From positions 4,960,001 to 5,024,000 of the forward strand of contig OY751486.1 in NCBI GenBank assembly GCA_963565915.1: a DNA stretch of 64,000 bases, written 5' to 3'. The notes beneath the pieces were generated by a model, which ran no database searches, was not told where the DNA came from, and saw only the letters and a list, made by a program, of their open reading frames with translations. Shown one piece after another: positions 20,934-31,314 of the stretch. Made by a program: the position numbers and the translations under genes. How positions within the stretch are numbered: position 1 is the stretch's first letter; the number at the start of each line of letters is the position of its first letter. Source of the stretch: Entoloma clypeatum (taxonomy: Eukaryota; Basidiomycota; Agaricomycetes; Agaricales; Entolomataceae).

Positions 20934-23090
20934 CGGATATGACGACGTTACGACGATGTGGAGAAGGGTTTTGAAGATTGTGGTGTAGATGCTACTGTTC
21001 GAGGATGTTGGACGATTAGCAGCGCTCTGTCACTTTTAAATATGCTGAATCCCGTTCTAGCCTGATTGGTGTTCCATTTCAGAATACCCCCAGTGGATAT
21101 TTTGTTACGTCAAATACTCTTGTATGGATGGGAAGGGGAGGTGAGGATCCCATCAAAGGAAGCGCGGGTTCTCCTAGGTCATCGTTGGCGAGTATCAAGT
21201 GCACCCTGGGTCAATTAAGATATGAATCCGATGCTAATATTACTGTTTTCAATGACTTCCTGAGTGTATCTGGCACGAAGGTGCGGTGGTCACGGATCTG
21301 ACCAGTAACTTCTGTGTGATGATGGGCCCGGCTCGCCATATTTCTCTTCAATAGGTTCATGGATCGAAATTTCTGAGTCGGTGCATTGCGCCACCTGCTT
21401 TATAGCTTCCATCAGAAGAAAGTTAGCGTTGTCGAAGGACACGGATGGTTGAACAGGAGGTATTGTTGTTTGTTCAGGCAGCACGAAGGAAGTGTTGAGA
21501 ATACATTCTAGATGGATGTCTCGACAATCAATCACATGTCTATAAACATGTGTATTCCCATATGGAGTTACATATGGAAGTGTTCTAGACTTAGAACAAT
21601 CTAGACTCGCTCTAGATCCCTGACTCATTAGATATGTGTCAGACGTGCATAACATATGTCATGTTATGTCACATCATGTGCTTGTCACACTATGTGACTA
21701 TAAGTCACATATTACCATATACGTGAGTTTATGGTTCTGCGACAGAACTCAGTTTGTACTTGTTTGTACATGGTCTGTGCGCATCCTTGTAGGTATAAAT
21801 ACTCGCTGTATCTGTATCTGCAATAATAGGACTTTTACCAAGTACCTTCATCACTCAAGCTCTTCTCGCTCTTCTTGCCTCCAATGTGAGTATCTTACCC
21901 AGGCTTCCCTGCGTATGTAGGTGTGCTGTTCGATAGGAAGAACTTCTTACTTGTCGTGAAGCAGAGCAATATTTTCCTCAAGGATGAGTATTGCTGAGCG
22001 ACTTGCTGTTAGAACAGAGGCCGTATTAGCTGTGTCGCTCCACCAATGTACGAGAATATGTGTAACCAGTTGTTTGTGTATGGCCCTTTGAGCCGGTGAC
22101 TCGTGCGCGCGTGAGGATGTGAGATGGCGGAGGTTCGGAGTACTTTCGCTCTCCATCCCCATCCGCATGCCACCAGTCTTGGATCCGCTACGGTTACTTC
22201 TACCTCGTTGCCCTCCAGAAGAATGTTGAAGGATTCGCTGAGGCATGTTGTAAGTGCTAGTACACATTCGGGATTGGCAATCTCAATCTTGATCTCAATA
22301 ATGTTCGAGCACCCTAATTTCTCAGAACGGTTTACAGATAATTGCGCTCAGTGCGCCGGACACAGGGAAAGGCCGCTCATCTGGTGCACCTGGTGACCTT
22401 CCTCTCCACGCACGTGTCGCTGCTTCTCGTTCCATATCTCGTACTCGGTCGAAGTGAGGGACTTGCTAAGCTCCATCGGTTTGACATCCCAAATTATGAG
22501 GTGATTAGACCCTTATTTTATGTGAGCGGCGACAGGTCAGATCCTTCAAATCGAACACTTCACCTGTCAATCAGAAATGCACATCGAATCCTGTGCTTCC
22601 AAGGTTATGTATTCTTGGACTGGTGGCATGGGTTCAGTGAAGATTTGGGTTGGATTTGGGGTCTCCTCCTCCTCGACCTTAAGGGTTCGAATCGGATTCT
22701 TCAAAGCTGACCTGGATAATCTAGGTAGTTTCGTCATCTCCAACTTGTGTATCACAACATGCTACTTACTCTGTCCGCCACTAGTGACCCTACACGAGGC
22801 CTATCACATCAGCATATTCAGAAGGCGTTCGAAATGCCATACTTGCGCCACCATTTGATACATAACTTGCGAGATTGCTGGACAGAAAAACGAAATCGAA
22901 GTATGACGCAATATGTCGTTCTAATGGAAAATCAAGGTTCCACACACGGACACTGGACGGCTGCATCATACAGTTGTTCCAGTCTAGATCTCATTCCGCC
23001 CAATGTACACTGGCGATGCGGAAAATACCGTGGTTTGTCTGATATAAACACGAAGCGGTCAGACGCTCTCCTCAACTCGCACCCTCCAAC
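20934..23090. other. Gene-poor stretch; possible LTR-like remnant at 21.49-21.96 kb
   Basis: No gene is convincingly supported. Around 21492 the sequence starts TGTTGAGAATACA and contains paired short palindromes (acatgt, ccatatgg, tctaga), a TATA-like box (ggtataaatactcgc, about 21792) and splice-like text about 100 bp later. That recalls the LTRs elsewhere in the window, but I find neither a CA end nor a target duplication. A minus frame 21290-21655 has EEKYGEPGPSSH-type residues similar in flavour to copia linker regions. Confidence 0.35.
23043..23048 (+). promoter_or_regulatory. TATA box of the disrupted small-protein gene
   Basis: TATAAA 43-48 bp upstream of the ATG at 23091. Confidence 0.5.
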
Positions 23091-23194
23091 ATGGCCCCTC
23101 TTGAAACTGGATCCTATAACGTCTTCTACGTTCGCTTCATAAGCCCAGACGAGCCTGTCCAGCTTAGGCCGCTCGGTCTCATCGTGCTCGGTGG
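23091..23194 (+). pseudogene. 5' part of small beta-trefoil-like protein gene, split by copia B
   Basis: The ATG at 23091 opens a frame (METGSY-type start: MAPLETGSYNVFYVRF, then PLGLIVLGG) that runs exactly to the left copia target duplication GGTGG. It resumes in frame at 35616 on the far side of the 12.4-kb insertion. The product resembles the gene at 37834 in layout. The short 'LE-TG-Y-x-I/V' start and Trp-containing strands recall Agaricomycete beta-trefoil inhibitors of peptidase family I66. That assignment is tentative. Confidence 0.7.
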
Positions 23195-23504
23195 TGTTGA
23201 AACTTTTCCATCACGTAGATTAGATTAGATTAGATTATATCACGTGACCTTTACACATCTTCAATTACATACTTATTTGGTTGGTACAAACAGTAGTACG
23301 GTATATAAGACCAGGAAACTGTCAATATCAACAAGTTGTCTCTTGACTCTTAACCGCCTCCATCGCTCTTACCAGCCTCAACCGCTCTCACCAGCCTCAC
23401 CCTCTCCAATCTATGTAAGTGGTCAGAACGGTATCGTAGAGTACTTCCACTGTAGCCGGTTGCTTCAGTACACTTGCGGCTAGCGCCCAGGTGGAACTTC
23501 AACA
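23195..23504 (+). repeat. 5' LTR of copia B
   Basis: 310 bp, TGTTGAAAC...TTCAACA. It has GATTA repeats near the start, a TATA box (gtatataagacc, about 23300) and CT-rich text with a splice-donor-like (tatgtaagt) sequence downstream of the likely transcription start. Confidence 0.96.
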
Positions 23505-23516
23505 GGTTATGGGCCC
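23505..23516 (+). promoter_or_regulatory. Primer-binding site of copia B
   Basis: GGTTATGGGCCC directly follows the LTR. From memory it is the same sequence that follows the 5' LTR of Drosophila copia, where an internal fragment of initiator Met-tRNA primes reverse transcription. Confidence 0.75.
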
Positions 23517-23872
23517 CGGATAGCAGAGGGACTTGGGAAACGCTGGCAACAGCGAGTACCTGCCCACTCTACCCTGGTTGGCAAAGAACCGATTGAAAGA
23601 TCTAGGTTCTGAGTCTTACTTCTTCACACATGAACCTGGGAACGTCATTACGACAAGTACCTGTCATGAAGCGTCCCTAAGGGGATTGACTTAGTACACA
23701 TCATGTGGAAACATCGATCGTACCTCACACACTTCTGACAAAAAGGGTTTTTCCCACAACCGCTATTCCTAAAGGGAATATGTTATGAGGAATCATTTAT
23801 TTGTTTTCTCTAAAAATCAAATTCATAAAAAGAACATCACTGATTGGGAAAACTCCTTTTAGATTCATTAAA

Positions 23873-24742
23873 ATGTCTACCTCTCGCTCCGCCCTTGACT
23901 CCATCGCCATCTTCGACGGCATCGACTATCAAAGTTGGGCCGAGAAGATGAAGTCCTACCTCCTCCATCAAGGAGTCTGGCGCCTCGTATCCGGCGACAT
24001 TGAGCGCCCCACTATTGAGGACTTCACCGTCACGGTCTCCACTCCTGCCTCTGCCACTTCGACGTCTGCAACCCAGCCTCCGGTCATCACTGTCACCGTC
24101 GACCAGCCCGCCTTCCACAAAGAAAGGAAGACCTGGATCAGGGACGATGACATGGCCCTCAGTTCCATCCGCCTCAAGGTATCCGAAGCCATCAGGAGAC
24201 ACATCAAAGACGCCAAGACCTCGAAGGAAGCCTGGACATCATTGAAGGACACATATTCAAAGGTCTCCCCCGCCACCATATTCGGCGATTTTAAGGCCGC
24301 TGCCTCCTTCAAACTGTCAGGTCGGGACCCTGTGCCAGAGATCGAACACCTAGGATCACTCTTCGCTCGCCTCAGCGAATCGAATTTCGTCGTGCCCGAC
24401 CTCATGCAAGCTATGATCCTGGCAAGTGCCATTCCTGATGCTTGGTCGTCGCTCTCCACCGCCCTCTTCCAGGTCTACGACGCCGATGACTTCACATGGC
24501 AGGCCGTCGCCAACAGCATTGTATCGGAGTACAGGCGCAAGTACACAATTGGGTCTACTCGGGCATCCAACGAGCAGGCCCGAAAAATCTCCGGGACCAA
24601 GCGAAAGGGGCAAGACCCCAAATGGGAAAAGCAGACAGTGCCGAGTACCTCGCGAAACAACACTGACGAGCAGACTAACTCGACCGACCCGAGTACCGCT
24701 TCTGAAAAGAAGAAGGGAAAGGGACGCTGGCGCAACCAGAAG
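23873..24742 (+). pseudogene. Copia B gag, interrupted by gypsy
   Basis: ATG at 23873 (MSTSRSALDSIAIFDGIDYQ). UBN2/Retrotran_gag_2-like region: 'SWAEKMKSYLLHQGVWRLVS', 'AWTSLKDTYSK', 'GSLFARLSESNFVVPDL', then a basic tail (KRKGQDPKWEK, KKKGKGRWRNQK). The frame is cut at 24742 by the gypsy LTR, which supplies a few residues and a stop. On the other side (31315) it continues without loss of frame once the duplicated AGAAG is counted once. Confidence 0.92.
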
Positions 24743-25112
24743 TGTTATGCGTAACAAACCGTTCCAAGGTTCGGGCAGAGTATGCAGGAAGATGGAAAGG
24801 CGAAGAGCAATGTAATTGCTAAATCTAAGGAATGTAGCTATGGTACATGAGGTTTATATAGTACTGACTATGAGCGGTAGCGAATGAGTCAGTAACTGCG
24901 GAAGGCAGTGCGCATGAGTAAGGCGACTGCGGAAGGCTATGCACTAATGAGTAAGCTGACTACGGAATGAGTCAGACAGCTGCGGAAAGCGAGTCAGCGC
25001 GGGAGCGAAGTATACTAAAGGAAATAAAGTATAATACGATATGTGTAAGCAGGGGCCGATGAGTAAAAGTGAAAAGGTAAGCGTATACGTCCGTAGTCGT
25101 TAGTCCATAACA
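24743..25112 (-). repeat. 3' LTR of the gypsy element
   Basis: 370 bp, TGTTATG...CATAACA. It contains degenerate internal repeats of about 35-40 bp built on ctgcggaaggc and atgagta motifs (24890-25015). Confidence 0.96.
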
Positions 25113-25125
25113 TGTTCCCCTCCTC
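25113..25125 (-). promoter_or_regulatory. Polypurine tract of the gypsy element
   Basis: On the minus strand GAGGAGGGGAACA lies directly before the 3' LTR, the expected plus-strand priming site. Confidence 0.7.
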
Positions 25126-25149
25126 AAGGTCTGTGTCCTCACAGACTAC

Positions 25150-25515
25150 CTACTCCCATCCATCGTTGCCGTTTGGATCGGTCCAGGTAGGATCAGCTTG
25201 GTTGCCCCAGTCCTTTATCAGTTCGTCCTTTACCGCCGTGGCAAACTCTAAACCTCGAACGGCGAGGCGAAGGCGTCGATTTTCGACGGCAAGGGTGTTG
25301 GTATAATTTTTGAGGATAAGTTTTTCCTCAGCGGTGGGAGTGGTTGGCAAGTTGGATAGGGTGTGGAGATGAATGTGCATCTGTCGGTGGAGGATGTCGG
25401 CGACGGAGGTTTCAAGTGCATGGATCTGGTCGCGCATGGAGAGCGCTTCGCCAATGAGGGTGGTAATGGTGGGGTTGATGTCGGAAGCGTCGGTGGAGGT
25501 GGTGATGTTGGACAT
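25150..25515 (-). CDS. Accessory ORF downstream of gypsy pol
   Basis: A 121-codon frame lies between the pol stop (25632) and the 3' LTR, inside the element. It encodes a Thr/Asp-rich start (MSNITTSTDASDINPTITTL), a helical, coiled-coil-like stretch (MRDQIHALETSVADILHRQM and AEEKLILKNYTNTLAVENRR) and a Trp/Asp-rich end. No retroelement domain is recognised. Codon structure and position suggest an element-encoded accessory protein, but expression is unknown. Confidence 0.45.
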   Translation of the reverse strand: MSNITTSTDASDINPTITTLIGEALSMRDQIHALETSVADILHRQMHIHLHTLSNLPTTPTAEEKLILKNYTNTLAVENRRLRLAVRGLEFATAVKDELIKDWGNQADPTWTDPNGNDGWE

Positions 25516-25631
25516 GGTGGAGATGAGGTTCGAAAAGTATAAGAAGAACGGCGTGTTGGGCGAGAAGAGTTGGAGCGGGGAACTCGATGTGACAGAAATC
25601 GGTATGGAAAATGGATTTTGCGGTTTATCTT

Positions 25632-28600
25632 TTATCGTGGACGCGATGGATTTTGCCGATGAAAATCACGGATCAGATCTTGAGCGTTCTGAACATTAGC
25701 TCGAGGTTCCCATGTGTTCTCTTCTGGGCCATATCCTTCCCACTGGATGAGGTACTGGATCTTTCCATGGAACTTTCGAGAGTCTAGGATTGTGGACACA
25801 TGATACTCTTCTCGTCCTTCGACGATGATCAGATCAGGGGCTGGTTTCTTCTTCTGGATGGCGTACTTCGGGGTTTCGTAAGGTGACAACAGGGTCTCGT
25901 TGAACACAGGGTGAATCATTTTCCAAGTTTTCGGAAGATCAAGAAGGTACGCGCTAGCTCCTTTCTTCTCTAGGACCTTGAATGGTCCATGTCGGAGTGC
26001 GTCAAGCTTCTTCGAGGGGCGGTTAGTCCTGATGTTAGTCCCTTCCAGCCACACCTTGTCTCCGATGCGGTAGTCCCGAGACGGACTCCGTCGTGTATCA
26101 ACTGTCTTCTTCATCTGATCCTGTGCCTGTTTCAGTGCTGCATTGGCTTCTTCTCGTGCTTGTTTGAGTTTTTCCAAGAAGCTGTTGGCAGCCGGGTTGG
26201 TGTCTTCCAACACAAGTTCTCCCTTCCAAGGATGTAAGCCATAGTTGAGATAGAATGGTGTGTGCTTCATCGCCTGATGTTCTTTGTCATTGTACTGGAA
26301 TTCGGCGATTGCGATCCATTCAGCCCAATCATCTTGCAGATGGTTCACAAAGTTTCGTAAGAACGCTTCTGTTTCCTGATGCGATCGTTCAGCTTGTCCA
26401 TCCGTCTGTGGATGGTATGCGGTGGACAGATTCCTTTTGATTCCTAACATGCGGCAAAGTATCTCCATGAACTTCGCGGCGAACTGTGGTCCTCTGTCAC
26501 TGATGATTTTCTTGGGGATTCCGTGGAGCTTCCATATCTGATCCCGATAGATCTTGGCTAATCCTTCAGCCGATAATTCCACGGTTGTCGGAATGAGATG
26601 AAGCATCTTCGAATGTCTATCCGTGATGACCAGGATCGCATTCTTTCCATCAGACTCTGGTATCGGTCCCACGACGTCAATCCCTATGTCTTCCCATGGA
26701 TGACTTGGTGCTGCATGGGGGTGTAGCGGAGCATGTCGTTTCTGTCTGTTGATCTTGTTGCGCTGACAGGTGTCGCAACCCTTTACGTACTTCTTTACAT
26801 CATGCAGGATGGTAGGCCACCAGTAGGTGCGAGTGAGAAGTTCATGTGTTCGATACTGTCCTGGATGTCCAGCCACTGGTGCATCATGTGATTCAAACAT
26901 TAGTTCTTGACGCAGTTGTGGGTCCGGTGGAACATAGACTCGTTCGCCTGCATATGTGATGCCGTTTTCCTGTTGATACCAGTGAGGATTCTTTTTTAGA
27001 CCCTGGGCTACCTCTGTCTCCATGCGGTTTGAACCCTTGATGCGTGTGATCCACGGATTTTCAATGGTTGTGACGTTTCCAATCTTGATGGAATCAGATG
27101 TTTCACCCCCTTCAAAGAATTGTTCCTCCGTGAACATCTCCATTTGTACCACATCTTCTGATTCCAATCGTTTCAAGAATAGTCCCTCCTTGAGCATTTG
27201 GTCACTGTCTTGCGGTTCGAGTTCTGTTTCATACCAGGGTAAGCGCGACAGGATGTCCGCTTTTGCATTTGTCTTGCCAGGCACATGCCGTAGTTCGAAG
27301 TCATAGTCTTGTAACTTCATTTTCCAGCGCCTTTGTCGTTGATTTAGGTCCTGAGGACGGCGGAAATACTCCAGGTTCTTGTGATCAGTTAAGATCTCAA
27401 AGCGTTCCCTGGCTTCAAGCAGATAGTGTCTCCAATCTTTTAGTGCTTCCATGACTGCCAAGAGCTCTTTGTCGTATATCTCGTAATTTTGTTCGGCCGC
27501 GGACATGGTCCGCGACAAGAACGCGATAGGATGCCATTTGTCGTCCTGTTTTTGGGAGAGTACAGCCCCAATTGCATAGCCCGATGCATCGGTCTCGACC
27601 CTGAACTGTCCATCTGGTTTTGGTAGTGCCAAGACTGGTGCCGATGTGATCGCCTGTATGAGACCTTCAAATGCCTTTTGTTCCGTTGGTCCCCAAGTAA
27701 ACGCAGTGCCGCCTGTGAGCGCGGTAAGTGGTTTCGCGATGTTTGAGTATCCTTCAATGAAGCGCCGATAGAAGTTAGCAAACCCAAGGAACTTCTGGAC
27801 TTCCTTTTTTGATGTGGGTGCTCGCCAGTTTCGGATCGTGTCCACCTTCTCAGTTTCCATCTCGACACGTCCTTCACCCACGACATATCCCAATATGGGG
27901 CATTTCGTTACTTCCCAGAAACACTTCTTCTCCTTTAGGAACAAGTCATTGTCCGATAGGATCTGCAGAATTTCTTCGGTGTTTCGCGCGAGTTCTTCCT
28001 TGGTTTTACCGATAACCACGATGTCATCCATGTAGATCACGCAGATGCGTCGGCGGATCTGGTCCCGGAATAGAATAGCCATCATCCGAGAGAACGTTCC
28101 CGGGGAGTTGCAAAGGCCGAAAAACATGACCAATGGTTCAAACAATCCTCGACTGGTAAGGAAGGCAGCCTTCCATTCATCGCCTTCTTTAATCCGGACA
28201 TTGTTGTAACCCCACATGATGTCCATCTTATTGAAGTAGACTGCATCTTTCAGCACGTCTAAGAGATCGGAGATGCGAGGGAGTGGGAATTTGTCTTTGA
28301 CCGTGAATTTGTTGACCATGCGGTAATCTTGTACCAATCGTTTGGAACCATCTTTCTTGTTGATGAAGAAGCAAGGGGAAGCATAAGGGGATTTGGACGG
28401 GCGGATCTTTCCAGTTGCTAGGCCCTCGTCAATAAATGCGTCCAATTCCTCCTGTTCCTTTTGTGTCATGGGATATGTGTTTCCCCCTAGTTCCTTTGGT
28501 GCGTCCGGTGTAAGTTCAATACCATGGTCCCATTCCCTTTCCTTCGGGATCTTATCAAAGTTCTCCTTCTCGAAGAGGTGAGTAAACCGATCAACATATG

Positions 28601-29310
28601 AGGGTCGTTTGGTTGTGGGAGGTGGTGTGGGAGTGACAGCTTCCAATATAGGGTCTCCAGGCTTCCATTTCTGATCCGATTTCTTGGGTGCATCCTTGTC
28701 TCGTACTTCCACCATGCGAACCCGATGTTTGCGACCATTAAGGTTAACCCTGAAATCCGAGTGTTTGGTTTGACATGTTGATGGGCACCGGTTGAATGTT
28801 ACAGCGCCGGTCGTCCAATTGATTGTGGGGTTGTGGTGTACCAACCAGTCATGTCCCAAAAGCATGTCCGTTCTCCCAATGTCTAATACCATTGCTTCCA
28901 TGGTTTCCTGGTGTGTTCCTAAGTCCAGCTTGACTTCGGCAAGTTTTTCTGCTTTCTGTTGTCGGTTCGGCGATCCATCCGCATTTAGGATTGCTATGGG
29001 CTTTATTCCACATGTGGGAAGGTTCTGTTCGCGTACTATTCTGGGATGGATACATGTGCGTTCACATCCGCTATCAACCTCGGGTCGAATGACCTTTGGT
29101 CCTTGTCATGTTTTGATCTGAGCTTGCAGCTTGATCTCTCGTCGTTTCGGAGGTTTATCTCCCTTGACAATCTTAGTTGACGCAACGGCTCGCTTTGCAG
29201 GGATAACATAAGTTATATTGTCTGTAGCTGCACCAGGCAAGCGAGTTCGTTTAATGGATAAGGGTCGCGACTTAGCGTCGTTTAATCGGACCCTTCGGGA
29301 AAATCCTTCT
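25632..29310 (-). pseudogene. Gypsy pol: protease, RT, RNase H, integrase, chromodomain
   Basis: The long uninterrupted part is 25632-28901. Upstream, in the same frame, are the protease motif [11 protein letters not shown] (about 29055-29085) and a TGA at 29106-29108. The frame is open again to the gag overlap near 29310, in -1 register to gag. Domains in order: protease; RT with [19 protein letters not shown] and catalytic YMDDIVV; RNase H with [15 protein letters not shown] and [15 protein letters not shown]; integrase zinc finger (HxxxxH...CDTCQRNK); DDE core ([30 protein letters not shown]); and a C-terminal chromodomain ([20 protein letters not shown]). The chromodomain places it among chromoviruses. 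The single stop is likely a CGA-to-TGA change, so the copy is nearly intact. Confidence 0.93.
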
Positions 29311-30148
29311 CATCGGTCTCGATGGTGATGGTTTCATCATCATTGGTATCTCCATCAGACACCTTCCTAATCTTTCCAGAGTTCTTCTTCGGCTTGCGGC
29401 AGTTGCGCGCGATATGTCCTTCTTGGTCGCAGTTGAAACACTTACGACCATCTTTCTTCTTTGGGGCTTTGCAGTCTTTGGCAAGGTGACCAAAGCGCTG
29501 ACAGTTGTAGCAACGGGCTACTCCTGCTTTGTCGATCTCCATGGCTTTGCCTTGACCACCATAAGTGGTGCCCAATCCGGTGCGTGTGTCGCCACCCCCT
29601 CGGATGACTAATGCATGTCCCTCCATCTGTCGTCCCTTGTTTCGGATCTCCTTTGCGTAATCGGTGTACGTCTTGCCATCGCTAGCCACTTGTTCAGAAA
29701 TTCTGCGGTTAACGTTCTTTTCCAGGATGTATTTCCCAGTTTCTTCGCCAAGGTTTGACAGCTTCAAGAGCTCTTCGAATTCGTCCAAGAATTTGTCAAT
29801 GGTACGTTTCTCCTGTTTCAGGACTTCGAGTCTCGCCTTGGCCGCTGCCGACTTGTTGGCAATAGAGAATCGCGTAGCGATGTCGTCTGAGAATCCTAAC
29901 CAGGTGATGTTCTCGCCATCGGTGGCAAGATCGTCTAACTTGTTGCTGGCCCAGTGTTTACCAGACCCTTCCATCATGCGGGATAACACCGCCAGGATCT
30001 TCTGATCGTCGGACAGGCCCTTCTGGAACCTGATGTATAGTTTGGTGGCTTTCCACCACTCGTCAAAGGTGTGTCTGTCTTTGAACATCCCAGGATCTTT
30101 GATGATCTTGGATGTATCCATCGTTTGCACTGTCGGTGCTTCTGCCAT
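29282..30148 (-). CDS. Gypsy gag with two CCHC zinc knuckles
   Basis: 288 aa. The capsid-like region begins MAEAPTVQTMDTSKIIKDPG, with FDEWWKATKLYIRF and FLDEFEELLKLSNLGEETG. Two nucleocapsid CCHC knuckles follow: CYNCQRFGHLAKDC and CFNCDQEGHIARNC. It ends EGSD at 29282. The pol frame lies in -1 register and overlaps the last roughly 30 bp, so a -1 frameshift is the likely way pol is made. A TTTTCCC run in the overlap is a candidate but not a canonical slippery site. Confidence 0.9.
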   Translation of the reverse strand: MAEAPTVQTMDTSKIIKDPGMFKDRHTFDEWWKATKLYIRFQKGLSDDQKILAVLSRMMEGSGKHWASNKLDDLATDGENITWLGFSDDIATRFSIANKSAAAKARLEVLKQEKRTIDKFLDEFEELLKLSNLGEETGKYILEKNVNRRISEQVASDGKTYTDYAKEIRNKGRQMEGHALVIRGGGDTRTGLGTTYGGQGKAMEIDKAGVARCYNCQRFGHLAKDCKAPKKKDGRKCFNCDQEGHIARNCRKPKKNSGKIRKVSDGDTNDDETITIETDEKDFPEGSD

Positions 30149-30150
30149 GT

Positions 30151-30939
30151 CTAGAACCTGCGGAGTAAGAGAGGTGTCGGGTTGTTGGGATGAAGATGGG
30201 GTTCGGGATACAGGTAAGGATTGAAAATGAGTCCCTGTTCTAGGCGTCTGTTCGATATCTGACTGCGCGGAGTCAAAAGTAAATTCGTCAGGGGACTCGT
30301 CGGCGGAATCGGTGGCAAAACGTTCGGGGTATTTCCTCTGTAGATCTCTAAGGAATCTCTGTTCCTGCGCGTCTGTTGGTCGCGAGAAGGGGTCAAGTCT
30401 CTCGTTTCGTGCCCAACGGTTGTACTCGGTCTGTTGCTCGTTGGTGGTGAAGTGGGCGTAGATCTGCTGCTTCGAGTAAGACGTGGTGATGCGGCTCTGG
30501 GACGTCTCGATGTGAGCGTCCTAATCAATCTTCTGATAACGGTTGTCTGGACACCGATAAACTCTCTGATCTCTGTGATCCGACCTGTCTGAGGTCCTTC
30601 TTGAAAGCGAAAGCTTTCGAGTTCGTTCTGTCGGGCGTTGTAACGCGCGATCTGGTGTTGCCGAGCAAGATGGATGCTCTCTGCTATCTCGCCGTGGGGG
30701 CGATGCTCGTCGTTGTCTAGTTCTTCGTCAAGCACCTGCTGTAGGATGCGACGGATCTCCCATTCGATGTACTGCTGGATAAGCGTAAAATCGATACTGT
30801 CTCGAGGACTTAGCTCCTCCTGTCGGGCTTCTGGCGTGCTGAATGGGTTACTGGTGAAGTCTTCAAAGAAGCGCGACGTCTTGACTCGTCTGGTAGTTGC
30901 TCTCTTCGCTCTGGGCGAACCTAACGAGATTTAGCAACT
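30151..30939 (-). other. ATG-less leader ORF directly upstream of gypsy gag
   Basis: A frame is open from close to the LTR to a TAG at 30151-30153, in a different frame from gag. The stop and the gag ATG (30146-30148) are only two bases apart (TAG-AC-ATG). It encodes a polar, Arg/Glu/Pro/Thr-rich protein (RDSIDFTLIQQYIEWEIRRI, later SRSTPTSPPTSNRPSTTVG). The only start codons I find are non-ATG. It could be a translated leader with termination-reinitiation on gag, a spliced exon, or a relic. Confidence 0.4.
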
Positions 30940-31309
30940 TGTTATGCGTAACAAACCGTTCCAAGGTTCGGGCAGAGTATGCAGGAAGATGGAAAGGCGA
31001 AGAGCAATGTAATTGCTAAATCTAAGGAATGTAGCTATGGTACATGAGGTTTATATAGTACTGACTATGAGCGGTAGCGAATGAGTCAGTAACTGCGGAA
31101 GGCAGTGCGCATGAGTAAGGCGACTGCGGAAGGCTATGCACTAATGAGTAAGCTGACTACGGAATGAGTCAGACAGCTGCGGAAAGCGAGTCAGCGCGGG
31201 AGCGAAGTATACTAAAGGAAATAAAGTATAATACGATATGTGTAAGCGGGGGCCGATGAGTAAAAGTGAAAAGGTAAGCGTATACGTCCGTAGTCGTTAG
31301 TCCGTAACA
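30940..31309 (-). repeat. 5' LTR of the gypsy element
   Basis: 370 bp. Identical to the 3' LTR except that CG replaces CA at two positions (near 31248 and 31303). Confidence 0.96.
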
Positions 31310-31314
31310 AGAAG

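Larger units (their letters stand above)
24743..31309 (-). mobile_element. Ty3/gypsy chromovirus-type retrotransposon nested in copia B
   Basis: 6567 bp with two 370-bp LTRs and perfect 5-bp target duplications AGAAG (24738-24742, 31310-31314). On the minus strand: LTR (30940-31309), an ATG-less leader ORF, gag with two zinc knuckles, pol (protease, RT, RNase H, integrase, chromodomain), a small extra ORF, a polypurine tract and LTR (24743-25112). The two LTRs differ at only two positions, both CpG against CpA, so the insertion is young. One in-frame TGA (29106-29108) lies just before the protease site. Confidence 0.97.
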
